Source: Thalassoroseus pseudoceratinae (lineage in GTDB: Bacteria; Planctomycetota; Planctomycetia; Planctomycetales; Planctomycetaceae). From it: a DNA stretch of 64,000 nucleotides. The stretch covers positions 496,001 to 560,000 of the forward strand of contig NZ_JAALXT010000002.1 of NCBI RefSeq assembly GCF_011634775.1. Reading direction: 5' to 3'. Positions 53,214 to 62,200 of this stretch are shown one piece after another; within the stretch, counting starts at the first letter, position 1, and each line of letters opens with the position of its first letter. The notes under the pieces are model-generated. The model searched no databases. It saw only the letters and a program-made list of their open reading frames with translations, and was not told the DNA's origin. The position numbers and the translations under genes were made by a program.

Positions 53214-55403
53214 TCAATCCGGAAGCCAGTGCAGCACATCTCGCAACACGCACCAGCGTGGCTCTTGCACCTGGGTTCCTTCTCCTTCCAACCAGTATTG
53301 TCGGAGCCGAGCCAGCGAGCCATCGACACGTTCGAATTCCAACCAGCCGTTGAGAAACTCGAGCCAAATGAGATCATTCTGTCGGGTCGCCATTCCAACC
53401 GGGCGTTTTATGATTGGTGTCGGGACAATGGTGGAATATTCGGGATACAAAATTGTCCAAGCCGCTCCCGCCTCGGCGGCGATGACTAGCCCATCGTAAG
53501 ACTGCGAGTCGTCTTCGAAAAACCGCTCAATCGAATCGATGACCGTGATCTTTGCGGCAGGGTGCTCCCGCTTGGCTGCGATCGCTAAATCCTCTGAGAC
53601 GACCGCCAACTGAAAATCGGGCAGGTTTTCGAAAACCGTCCATTGTTTGGCTTCATTTCTTCGATAGTCTTTAACAACCAACGCCAGAGTTGCAGTCTCG
53701 TAAGATTCGGTGAAACTAGCTTGGAGTCGTCTCTCCGGTTTGACGATCAACCCGCCAATCGCGATGTCAATTTCTCCAGATTTCAGTTGATCGACGGCTG
53801 TTTCGTCCTCAAAAGGGATGAATTCCAAGCGAAGGTCTAAACGACTGGCCAATCGATGGATGAGCTCGACATCCATTCCCACCAAATGTCCGTGCTGGTT
53901 TAGATAGCTATAGGGCAGATGCTGTGGGTGATAGCCCACGCGGATCACCTTCGTTTTCTGAATTCGGTCCAACGTCGATTCCATCGTATCCGAGGAGCCT
54001 GGTTGGGGTTCTCGCGACTGGAAAACTTGCACATCGTCATGAGGATCGGGAACTTCTAACGACAGAAATTTTTGATCGAGATCGTATTTCAAAACAGTTG
54101 AAGCTAAATACGAGTGTGCGGCTAGACCTCCTAGCAAACTGCAGAAGAAAAGGCCTAGCAGTGAACCCGCGAGAAACCGCCAACGGATGCGAAGTTTTCC
54201 CAGCATCGCTTGTTGGATAATTAATGTGAAGGCCATCAGATGCATGACTCCAACAATATCTCCCAGTCGCATCGTCACAAACCCCGGCGTGACGAACAAC
54301 CCAATGAGATCCTGGGGAAGGTGGTATTGGTCGAGGAGATAGGGGATCGTGACAAGTGGACTTGCGAAACTCGAGACGGTTCCTACGCTCGCCATCACTA
54401 GGTTTTGCTTCGGAGTGAGATCCTGCCCGACATACCAGGCCGAAAACGAGACAAAAACGAAACTAAGGACTTTCCCCAAGTGCGGAAACGGGTAGGCCAA
54501 AGGCACGAGCACGTTCGCCGTGGCTTCCTCGTTTAACGTGTTCTCCGGGTTCTCCTGACGAATCAGCCATTCGCATTTCTCGACGATTTGCGGGAGAGTG
54601 ACGAAGAGTTTGCCTGTGGCGATTGCGGTGTAAAGTGGTTCCTGGGCGGCCCGCAGCAGATCCCAATATCGAATACGAGTCAGGCTACAGACCAAAATCG
54701 GCAAGACCCCGAACACCGAAAGCAAACAAACCAATCCATAAAGTAGAAGATAAGCCTGCAGACGGGAGAGTTCTTCAAGACGTAACGTCCCCGCCGCCGA
54801 TGCGGTCAAGGCAAATAACCCGATCGGAGCCAAGCGAACTAGAAAGAGATTGATCTGCGAAATCACCTGAGAGCAAAGGTCGAGAAAGTCCAGCAGAGGT
54901 TCTTTTTGTGGCACAGAGATGAGGGCGACTCCACAGAACAAACAGAACACGACGACCGCCGGAACAAATTCCTGTGAGAGCGAACGGAAAATGTTTGTCG
55001 GGATGAAGGTCGAGAAAAAATCGGGAGTCGATGTCTCATTTTGGATTTCGGAGGAGTGGAAAAAGGAAGCTCCCTCAACCGGAGGCAGAATCGTGGAGGC
55101 GAACGTCACAATTAGGATCCCGATCCCCCATAATCCCAGCAAAGTGATGAGGCTTTTCACTCCCATCTGTTTTGCCCGCGTTGCATTCAGTCGTCCCAGT
55201 TTAGCCACCAAGGAAACGGCCAGATAAGGCAATACCGTCATCTGCAGAAACCCCACATAGGCACGTCCCACAACTTGGAGAAAACTGCAGTATTCTCCAA
55301 ACAGGATCCCACACACTATGCCGAGACCGAGTCCCAGAGCAATCCAGCAGCCCGTGCGGCGTGGCTTGGGCTTCTTGACAACTTCATCAGGCGATTGGCT
55401 CAT
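53214..55403 (-). CDS. Dicarboxylate/amino-acid:cation symporter fused to a periplasmic solute-binding domain
   Basis: About 729 residues from MSQSPDEVVK; an ATG at 55469 would add 22. Residues ~20-430 are a sodium:dicarboxylate symporter (SDF/GltP-like) with eight or so TM helices, including FVPAVVVFCLFCGVALISVP and LFVTPGFVTMRLGDIVGVMH. Residues ~480-725 form an SBP_bac_3 domain: IRVGYHPQHLPYSYLNQHG, LVGMDVELIHRLASRLDLRL and EIDIAIGGLIVKPERRLQAS. The fold order (transporter then binding protein in one chain) is unusual; these are normally separate proteins of unrelated transporter classes. Acidic amino acids are the likely ligands. Confidence 0.85.
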   Translation of the reverse strand: MSQSPDEVVKKPKPRRTGCWIALGLGLGIVCGILFGEYCSFLQVVGRAYVGFLQMTVLPYLAVSLVAKLGRLNATRAKQMGVKSLITLLGLWGIGILIVTFASTILPPVEGASFFHSSEIQNETSTPDFFSTFIPTNIFRSLSQEFVPAVVVFCLFCGVALISVPQKEPLLDFLDLCSQVISQINLFLVRLAPIGLFALTASAAGTLRLEELSRLQAYLLLYGLVCLLSVFGVLPILVCSLTRIRYWDLLRAAQEPLYTAIATGKLFVTLPQIVEKCEWLIRQENPENTLNEEATANVLVPLAYPFPHLGKVLSFVFVSFSAWYVGQDLTPKQNLVMASVGTVSSFASPLVTIPYLLDQYHLPQDLIGLFVTPGFVTMRLGDIVGVMHLMAFTLIIQQAMLGKLRIRWRFLAGSLLGLFFCSLLGGLAAHSYLASTVLKYDLDQKFLSLEVPDPHDDVQVFQSREPQPGSSDTMESTLDRIQKTKVIRVGYHPQHLPYSYLNQHGHLVGMDVELIHRLASRLDLRLEFIPFEDETAVDQLKSGEIDIAIGGLIVKPERRLQASFTESYETATLALVVKDYRRNEAKQWTVFENLPDFQLAVVSEDLAIAAKREHPAAKITVIDSIERFFEDDSQSYDGLVIAAEAGAAWTILYPEYSTIVPTPIIKRPVGMATRQNDLIWLEFLNGWLEFERVDGSLARLRQYWLEGEGTQVQEPRWCVLRDVLHWLPD

Positions 55404-55469
55404 TGAATCGACTTCCTGGTGGTGTTCTTTCAGAACTTGAGCATCACGTGGGTCGGGCAAATATGGCAT

Positions 55470-55786
55470 CCTATTTTGAGAGTTTTCATGTTCTCATTCT
55501 AGCCCGGGGCTTGTCATGTGACGGGATTCGGAATCGACGCGATCGCGGCGTTAATGCGCAATTTGACATCGGTCGAATGAACCGATCGTCCAAACAACCA
55601 GTGACCACCACTCAAGAAGAACCAATCTTCCGTTCATCTGACTGCTTGATCTGTCGCAGAATTTTCGTGAATTCTGACTGACACGAAAGTCCTTAGAGCA
55701 GTCTACTTTTGACCGTAGCGGATTCTGTGTTGTGAAAATACCGGGTCCTCGCATTCGTCGCGGGACACAGAAGACCGTAATACGGT
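55470..55786. other. Intergenic region between symporter and heparinase fragment
   Basis: About 320 bp. A short minus-strand frame (55551-55796) has no recognisable product or ribosome-binding site. Nothing else is evident. Confidence 0.35.
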
Positions 55787-56250
55787 CTAGGCACAAGCAA
55801 AACTGTTAGATTTGATGGAACCCGCAGAGTGAGAACAACTGGCTCGAGATGATGAACGCTCATTTCCAATTTGGGGATTCAATGGATCGTTCGGGTCGGG
55901 AGCGAACCACCCGTGGGTATGAACCCCCTCGGCGTACTCGAAATGGTCATCAGTCACAAACCGGCGCGGCTCGGCCGAATGGCCGTCGATTTCGACGCGG
56001 TAAGGGATGCGGGCTTGAACACCGTCATCAACGATGAGCGTGTTGTAAGCTCGCGTCGAGCCGGTATAGGCCGCGAACGGACCACCCGCGTACGAACCCC
56101 GTCCGCCACTGGCCAAAAGTTGGTGTCCACCGTAATCCAAATATATGTTGAGCTTGTCTTCTTTCCCGTGACTGGCTCCTACCCACACCGGCCTTGTATG
56201 ACGTTTCTGTTCGTAGCCTCGCAGCTTCGGTGAGAATGCGACCGGCGGCG
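55787..56250 (-). pseudogene. Heparinase II/III-like C-terminal fragment
   Basis: The frame contains ASHGKEDKLNIYLDYGGHQL, LASGGRGSYAGGPFAAYTGS and TRAYNTLIVDDGVQARIPYR, the pattern of the heparinase II/III C-terminal beta-sandwich (SHGHxDxxxxxLYxxGxxLLxDxG...RAHNTxxVDG). Upstream the frame loses similarity and downstream it ends in unrelated residues, so it is a broken gene. Such lyases cleave uronic-acid polysaccharides; this copy is probably inactive. Confidence 0.7.
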
Positions 56251-56435
56251 AAATCAGATCGGTCCTTACGCACGCATTCACAGGCTTCCTCCCCACGGTT
56301 CGTCGCCCAACCGCAGTTGTCCTCACCTCGTACTTTGTCGATCGGAGCGATCATTTGGTATACTGACCTCCTTAAGACTCCCAGTCTCGGACAGGGGACT
56401 TGCACCCCATAAAATCACGCCCATGCCGAGCGTAC

Positions 56436-56466
<31 letters not shown>

Positions 56467-56516
56467 AAGTTGTGAAATCATAGTTTCTTCGCGGCGGCCC
56501 CGTTACCGCCGTCGTT

Positions 56517-57005
56517 ATGCCGCAACCTACTATGCTCACCATGCAGTTCTTCACCGACGAGATGTTCGAGGCGGGCACTGCCCACGAATCTTACCTGCGA
56601 TATTGGATCGCAAATCGCAAGCGTCTGCCGAACTGCATTCTGCGTATCAATCGCGGCATGCTTCCGGATCATTTCTTTACAACGCTTACCGACGCGATCG
56701 ACCTCCACGACGCCCGTCTTCAAACCGTCAATGCTGACTTGCCGAACGTCGCGCTTCACTTTCAAGGCGACAATCACGGAGCACTACGCGACATTATGCT
56801 GCACTACACCGGAGTCACCGCGTGCACTCCAATACCGCACCGACTGCTTGCTGACGAACCGCAGTCCGATTTGATGTGTCATGAAACAACAATCGTTGAA
56901 GTCAACAAGTTCAATCACAGAATGCTGTTCGCCAGCTCGGACATCATGTCGATCGATTTCACAGCCCTTGGAATTGAGTCTGTCGATCATCCGCAACCAG
57001 CGTAG
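56517..57005 (+). CDS. 162-aa hypothetical protein flanked by short inverted repeats
   Basis: Starts MPQPTMLTMQFFTDEMFEAG; starts at 56532 or 56541 are equally possible, and the first ATG lies within a repeat. Core segments are HESYLRYWIANRKRLPNCIL, RINRGMLPDHFFTTLTDAID, and DLMCHETTIVEVNKFNHRML. I do not recognise a named family, and no catalytic motif is evident. GTTATGCCGC just before it and GCGGCATAAC just after it are inverted copies, so it may have moved as a unit. A group II intron end lies directly downstream. Confidence 0.6.
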   Translation: MPQPTMLTMQFFTDEMFEAGTAHESYLRYWIANRKRLPNCILRINRGMLPDHFFTTLTDAIDLHDARLQTVNADLPNVALHFQGDNHGALRDIMLHYTGVTACTPIPHRLLADEPQSDLMCHETTIVEVNKFNHRMLFASSDIMSIDFTALGIESVDHPQPA

Positions 57006-57007
57006 CG

Positions 57008-57087
57008 CGGCATAACAATCGGGTAAGGGCCACCGTTACCGGTGACCCTCTCCACACCACCGGACGTGCGGGTCCGCATCCGGCGGT
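57008..57087 (-). ncRNA. Group II intron 3' end (domain V and VI region)
   Basis: On the minus strand, ACCGCCGGATGCG then GACC loop then CGCACGTCCGGTGGT (57056-57087) folds into a domain V hairpin with the characteristic 2-nt CG bulge and a CGC rather than AGC triad near its base, as in class C introns. The stretch beyond it can form a further stem and ends CCCGAT, a typical intron 3' end. A maturase-like fragment is directly upstream, so this is the tail of a degenerate group II intron. Confidence 0.65.
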
Positions 57088-57399
57088 TCAACGAAGTTGA
57101 GCAAGCTTGGCCCATAGTGTCTTCAGGCTGAGCAGTCCTCGTTCGGCCAGCCACGCATCGGTCAGCCCCACACCGCTGGCAATGGTTTTAGCGGAGTTGC
57201 GGCCGATCGTGGCGAAGGTAGATTGGGGGGAAACAACGGGGATGTGGAATAGGATTCGGTGAATTGATTCGTTGCCACAACTGCGGAGGTTTTTTCCACC
57301 GACAGCAGTTCGGCCAAATGAAGAAATGCCGAAGTTTGTCCATCTTCGCGGAGTTGAGGAGTCGGTGGATTGTCGGCGATCGCATTTTTGGGGCATCAA
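57088..57399 (-). pseudogene. C-terminal fragment of a group II intron maturase
   Basis: The last ~28 residues, GVGLTDAWLAERGLLSLKTL onward to the stop at 57088, resemble the C-terminal end of group II intron reverse transcriptase/maturases, and domain V follows at once. Residues before this (about IGRNSAKTI and earlier) come from the 147-bp repeat and do not match a maturase. No RT motifs remain. Confidence 0.5.
57194..57340 (+). repeat. 147-bp repeat, copy 2 (copy 1 at 48488-48632)
   Basis: Near-identical, same-orientation copy of the repeat next to the IS5 remnant. The two copies bracket 8.6 kb containing the DUF1254 pair, the symporter and several gene fragments. Confidence 0.8.
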
Positions 57400-57406
57400 A
57401 ACATGA

Positions 57407-57449
57407 CCCGGCAGGGCGTTCGAGCCGTTGGCCTACCAGACCTGCCGGG
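57407..57449 (-). ncRNA. Hairpin downstream of the DGR template repeat
   Basis: CCCGGCAGG (57407-57415) pairs with CCTGCCGGG (57441-57449), with a 25-nt loop. It lies ~140 nt beyond the template repeat in the direction of transcription, so it may end or stabilise the DGR template RNA. Confidence 0.5.
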
Positions 57450-57589
57450 CCGGTTGTTGATTTGGTCGAACGGAACGAAGTCCCTCCGACACGGGACGAC
57501 GTTCTGAACTTTGCACTTGCACGCTCCGCAGGACATCAGAAATGGCCTGCGGATTCTGGCATGATAGGCACATAGCCTGCCGCAAAGTG

Positions 57590-57704
57590 CTGGACGGACG
57601 AAAACCGTTATTGTTGTTACGGTTCGTCGGCACATTGTTGTTACGCTGGGCGGAACGGAGGTTCGACGATTGATTGTTGAACGATCCGCCACGCAGCACA
57701 CGGC
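57590..57704 (-). repeat. DGR template repeat (TR), 115 bp
   Basis: A 115-bp segment immediately following the reverse transcriptase stop. It matches the variable repeat at 59248-59362 except at 12 positions, every one an A in the template coding strand (28 such A positions exist; none of the 87 other positions differ). Read in frame it encodes GGSFNNQSSNLRSAQRNNNV and NRNNNNGFRPS: AAC/AAT asparagine codons at the diversified sites, the standard TR design. Confidence 0.95.
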
Positions 57705-58771
57705 TACTCAGCCGTCGCCCTCCGGAATGCGATTGTATCAAACAAATACGTCCGCAGGCGATGCGTGTCGGCTTGCCGGGCATGGCCCGACCAACTCATC
57801 AATCGCTGTTTGATTTCTGGTAGCCCAATTTCCCCTTCACGGTATTGGGCCTGCATCCGGCGAACACGCCGCACGAATCTCCACACGTTCTCTTTCGCCA
57901 GCAGTCGATGCGTGGGAAACACTCGATAACCCAAAAACCGAATACCCTCCTCGACCGGGAAGATTGTGTTCTTACGGGAATGGAGTTTCAGGCGTAGCTG
58001 GATGAGGAATTCGCTGATCTGCTGCCGGGCTTCGTTCAGTTGTCGTTTGTCATCGGAGAACAACAGAAAATCGTCAACGTAACGGACATAGCCCTTGAAT
58101 CGCAGCCGTTCCTTGACGAAGTGATCTAACGGGTCGAGGTAGACGTTGGCGAAAAACTGGCTGGTCTGATTGCCGATTGGGATGCCTCGTCTTCGTTCGC
58201 CGGGCGTCAATAGGTCATCTCCGGGAAAGTGATCACGGACTTCTTCCTGTGGATTGCTGCCGTCGATGATGAGTCCCGACAGCCATAGCACGTCCGGGTC
58301 TTTGATCTTGCGGGCCACCTGTTCCTTGAGGATGGCGTGATCCATCGAAGGGAAGAACTTGCGAATGTCGGCCTTGAACACATAGCGGAATCGCCGGGCA
58401 AACTGTTGGCAACGGTTCACGGCGGCGTGCGTACCTTTTCCCTTGCGGCAGGCATACGAGTTGGAAATGAAAGTCGGCTCGAAGATCGGTTCCAGCACGC
58501 CGGTCAACGCATGATGCACGATGCGATCCCGGTAAGGTGCGGCACTGATGAGCCGCTTCTTCGGCTCGTAAATGTAAAATGAGCGATAGTGGCCGGGGCG
58601 ATAGGTCCTCTTTTGTAATTGCTCCCGCAACTTCCAGAGCTCCCGTTCAAGATTGAACTCGTAGCGGGCCACAGCGGGGCGGAATCGTTTGCCTCGTTTC
58701 GCCTTCTCGGAGGATCGCAGCAGATGCTTGAAGGATGTCAATGTCGGCCAGAGATTCCCGTGTCGTTTCAT
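57704..58771 (-). CDS. DGR reverse transcriptase
   Basis: 355 residues, starting within the Avd stop codon (4-nt overlap). The RT fingers/palm are visible: RLISAAPYRDRIVHHAL, VFKADIRKFFPSMDHAIL, the signature GIPIGNQTSQFFANVYLDPL (196-215), where IGNxTSQ distinguishes DGR RTs from group II intron (PQGG) and retron (PQGxPTSP) enzymes, and the catalytic YVDD at 231-234 (RYVDDFLLFS). It copies the TR RNA with adenine infidelity and homes the cDNA into the target gene. The template repeat directly follows its stop. Confidence 0.93.
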   Translation of the reverse strand: MKRHGNLWPTLTSFKHLLRSSEKAKRGKRFRPAVARYEFNLERELWKLREQLQKRTYRPGHYRSFYIYEPKKRLISAAPYRDRIVHHALTGVLEPIFEPTFISNSYACRKGKGTHAAVNRCQQFARRFRYVFKADIRKFFPSMDHAILKEQVARKIKDPDVLWLSGLIIDGSNPQEEVRDHFPGDDLLTPGERRRGIPIGNQTSQFFANVYLDPLDHFVKERLRFKGYVRYVDDFLLFSDDKRQLNEARQQISEFLIQLRLKLHSRKNTIFPVEEGIRFLGYRVFPTHRLLAKENVWRFVRRVRRMQAQYREGEIGLPEIKQRLMSWSGHARQADTHRLRTYLFDTIAFRRATAE

Positions 58772-59142
58772 CGACCTGTCTTTCCTGATCGCAGCCAGCC
58801 ACCGACTAGTTTGCCGATCTCGTCAATCTGCTTGGCGGCGAAGGCGTAGCTCTTCACTTGCAGGCATTGCAGGTCTTTTGCCAGCCGCATCTGGAAGCGG
58901 AGGATTTCCAGTTTCAGGTTGGCATCGTTCAACAGTGGCGTTCGCTCCCGGCTGTACTTCGCCTGAATCAGCGTTTCCAGCAAATCGTAGAGTGTGCGTT
59001 CCAATCGCTCCCCCAAAACAAAACGATGCTGCCTTGGAAAGCGTCCCGTGTGGTTGCAACTCCACAAGATCAGGTCGTAGGTCTTCGTGATGATGACCAG
59101 TTCTTCCTCTTTCTTCATCGTGGCCTCCGTTGTTTTCGCCAA
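58768..59142 (-). CDS. avd: DGR accessory variability determinant (Avd), four-helix bundle
   Basis: 124 residues. TYDLILWSCNHTGRFPRQHR, FVLGERLERTLYDLLETLIQ, and the C-terminal LEILRFQMRLAKDLQCLQVK and YAFAAKQIDEIGKLVGGWLR match the helical pattern of Avd/four-helix-bundle proteins. Basic faces bind the template RNA, and Avd pentamers assist the RT. Its position between target gene and RT, with 4-nt overlap to the RT, is typical. Confidence 0.88.
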   Translation of the reverse strand: MAKTTEATMKKEEELVIITKTYDLILWSCNHTGRFPRQHRFVLGERLERTLYDLLETLIQAKYSRERTPLLNDANLKLEILRFQMRLAKDLQCLQVKSYAFAAKQIDEIGKLVGGWLRSGKTGR

Positions 59143-59161
59143 CGGCAGGCCGAGTTAGACT

Positions 59162-59210
59162 CTGCCAAAATGGCAGGTGGCGATTTTCAAATTTCGACCG
59201 CCTGCGGCGG
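59162..59210. other. Hairpins between the variable repeat and avd
   Basis: CTGCCA-AAA-TGGCAG (59162-59176) and CCGCC-TGC-GGCGG (59198-59210) are small perfect inverted repeats 40-90 bp downstream of the variable repeat. DGRs commonly need a hairpin or cruciform just after the VR for efficient homing. Confidence 0.6.
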
Positions 59211-59234
59211 TAAGAGGTAAAGGGGTAAGGGTGT

Positions 59235-62200
59235 TCAGTTGTAAGTTCTGGACGGACGAAAACCGTAAGTGACGTTACGGGCCGACGGCACATTGTGGTT
59301 ACGCTGGGCGGAACGGAGGTTCGACGATTGAAAGTAGAACGAACCGCCACGCAGCACACGGCGAGTGTTCGCATGGACGGGTGACATAGGGCCGCTGGTC
59401 GGGTTTTGGGACCACTCCCAGACATTTCCATGCACATCGAACAGCCCCAAATCATTCGGGAGCAGAGTTTCCACCGCATGTGTGTGACCAGATGAAGTTC
59501 CGCCGTACCATGCAAAATCTCGCAATAACGGAACCGGCTCGCCAAAACTATAAGCTGCTTCCGTTCCCGCACGGCAGGCCAGTTCCCATTCGGCTTCACT
59601 CGGCAAACGATAGCCGCTCAAAGTTTCGTAGTTTTCCTTGATCGTCATGCCGTCCTCATACTTCCCGGCCGAGTTTGGAACGTAAATCCATTGATCTTCT
59701 GGTATTCCTTCCTGCTCACTCAACCAGTTGCAGTAGGCAGCCGCCTCATACCAAGTTCTCGCAACGACCGGGCAGTCTTCGCTGGGTGTTGTCGAAGGAT
59801 CGACCGAAAGTTCTGGCATAAAGCGCCGAAACTCAGCCACGGTCACTTCATGGCTGGAAATGGCAAAGCTGTGATCAATTTGACTGTTACCCTTCTCCGC
59901 TGAATTGGGAATTACAATCATCGTTTGGCCTTGCCCGTTGACGTACCAGCGGCGAGTGATTTTAAGCATTTCGTTTTCGAGTTTGGCGAGTTCTTCTTTC
60001 AACGGGATTGAAATTTTTGAAACACTTGATTGCCCCATTTCGGTCATCGCCAATAGCAGACTATTCTCAGCTTCATCAGACCCATCCCCTTGAACCTTTC
60101 CAAGACCGTTAAGATAAAACTGCTCCATTTCGGCCTCGGTCAGCACTCGGTCGTAAACTCGAATCTCGTCAATTGCCCCGTCCAGTGGCGTGAACGTGAA
60201 CAGCCCAATCGGGCGGGTGCCAAAATGAAGTGGGACAGGCGACTCAATTAACTCCGATTTCAAGGGGCGGATTCCATCGCCGGGGGTCACTTCCTGAGCT
60301 TTCCCATTTACGAAGATTCGCATTCCTTCAACCGTCTTCGTGCCGTCATAGGTTATGACAATGTGATACCAGGAGTTGGGTTCGTTGGAAGCCTTTTCAG
60401 TCATACAAACTAAATACCCGGTTTGGCCGTTGAGATGGAACTGTATTGTTCCCGAACCAAGATGGAAAATCTCTACACCTTGTAGGCGGTTGTCTTTGTC
60501 TCTGTTGGAAAGAAGTCCGGCACCTTTCTCGTTCTCCCGGAACAAAAACCAACCTGCCAGGGAAAACGGCTTTTCGGTATCGATCTTCAGTAAGTCGCCG
60601 GTAGCATAGGCACCCTCCCGCAATCCCATGGCATTTCCAATGACTCCATCCGTGATCTGAGGTTTGGTATCACCATGGAGGTCGAGCCTCGGTTCTTGTT
60701 CCGTCGTATCATCGCCAGCAGGCAGCGTGTCGAATGTATAATGTAGTTGAAGAGCGTCATCAGATGAGGGTGGTAACTCCTGATACTCTTTGGAAATCTT
60801 CTTGCCCCATTCTGCAATTTGTTCCCAGCGTTGTTCCTTGATCTTTGCCTTTGTTTTCTCGATTTGTTCTCGGAGAGCAATCACGCGCTGTTTCTGATCC
60901 TCACTCAGAGTAGGTTCCCCCACAGGCAATTCCGACAACTCAACGCCCCATTGCCTGAGTGTCCATGAAGCCGAACTGTGAATCCCCGAATCAGGGTGAT
61001 TCACATAAAGTTCCTCGAGTTGCTCAGCAATTCGCTCTCGATCCGAAGCCGGAATCTGGCTCATATCCAGACCACCAAGGCTTTGAATCAAAGCCCGGCG
61101 AATCGACACGTCGTCTTCCAACTTGAGACGAGCAGCCAGCGTGTTGTGGTTTGTGCCGAGTTTTCCCAAATAACGGACGATGAAACTTCTCAATGACGGA
61201 TTGGGTGTGAACTCCAGGAGCGGCCATACATCCTCTGCAAAACCGAGATGCACCAGAGTCACCGCCGCCAAGGCCTGTCGTTTCCAATGGGCGTCTCGAA
61301 TTTTCTGTTCTTCGTCAGAGAGTAGATCGTTGGTTTTGTCGAGTTTGGCAGACATCTTGGCATTCATCTCGGTACGCAATTGCTGCTCGACTTCCGAGGC
61401 ATGGGGTTTTAGGGCCTCAACGAGAGGGGAAAATTCTTCGATTTCATCCGCGATGAGGATGGCTTCAGTGAGTTCGTCGGGTTGGTCAGACCAGTATCGA
61501 GCCAAGGCCAGTGCTGCCGTTTCCCTTGGTTTTTGGGAGTCGTTGCGATCGTTATGAATCGCCGCAAGAGATTTGGTCAAGTACTGGCTGGCAGGTTGAA
61601 AGAAGTCGAGCCAATCTCCGAACGTCACCGACGAAGTTGAACCCGTCAAATACTGAGTGACAAACGGAACAATTTCCTCCCAACGCTCATCCTCCGCTGA
61701 ATAAGTTGCCAAAGCCGCTGCTGCTTGAAATCGTTGGGCCGGTTTGACTTCCTCATTTTGAACCAATCCCCACAAATCTTCGGTCAGTTGATCTTCGTGG
61801 CGTAGCAAAGCATCTCGGACAACGGGGAATTGGTCCAAAGAGCAGACGGGCAGTTGCTCAGTCAGATACTCGATTTGACCAGAATCAACCGGCAGCAAGG
61901 CAAGGGATAGGTGAAGTTTCTCTGGTGAACCATCTTCGGCTGCTTCGATGCGAGTCTTGAGCATGGGATCCGCCCACTCTCGCAACTCATCGAGATTGAA
62001 AACGATGTTTGGTACTTGAGAAATCTCGGCCTTTTGGAGTGATTCGACGAGTCCTCTGGCACGGGTACTTTGGTTCCCAGTAATCATCGACTGGCGAATG
62101 CTGACCCCACCGTAGCCAGTGCCAAACAAAAGCAGCATAAGCAGCAAGATTCTCAACCCGTGAAACCGCCCGGCCTTCTTCATCATCTTCCGTTGCGGTT

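Noticed and set aside
57433-57783. Frame translating the template repeat as a protein
   Set aside because: The translated TR resembles the VR because it is its template; there is no start signal or upstream domain, so it is not a gene.
57704-58771. Group II intron or retron reverse transcriptase
   Set aside because: The IGNQTSQ signature, adjacent Avd and adenine-biased TR/VR pair identify a DGR enzyme; the nearby intron tail is a separate remnant.
58823-59599. Minus-strand frame overlapping the variable repeat and avd
   Set aside because: It is an off-frame reading of the DGR target tail and avd; the correct frames carry the FGE and Avd motifs.
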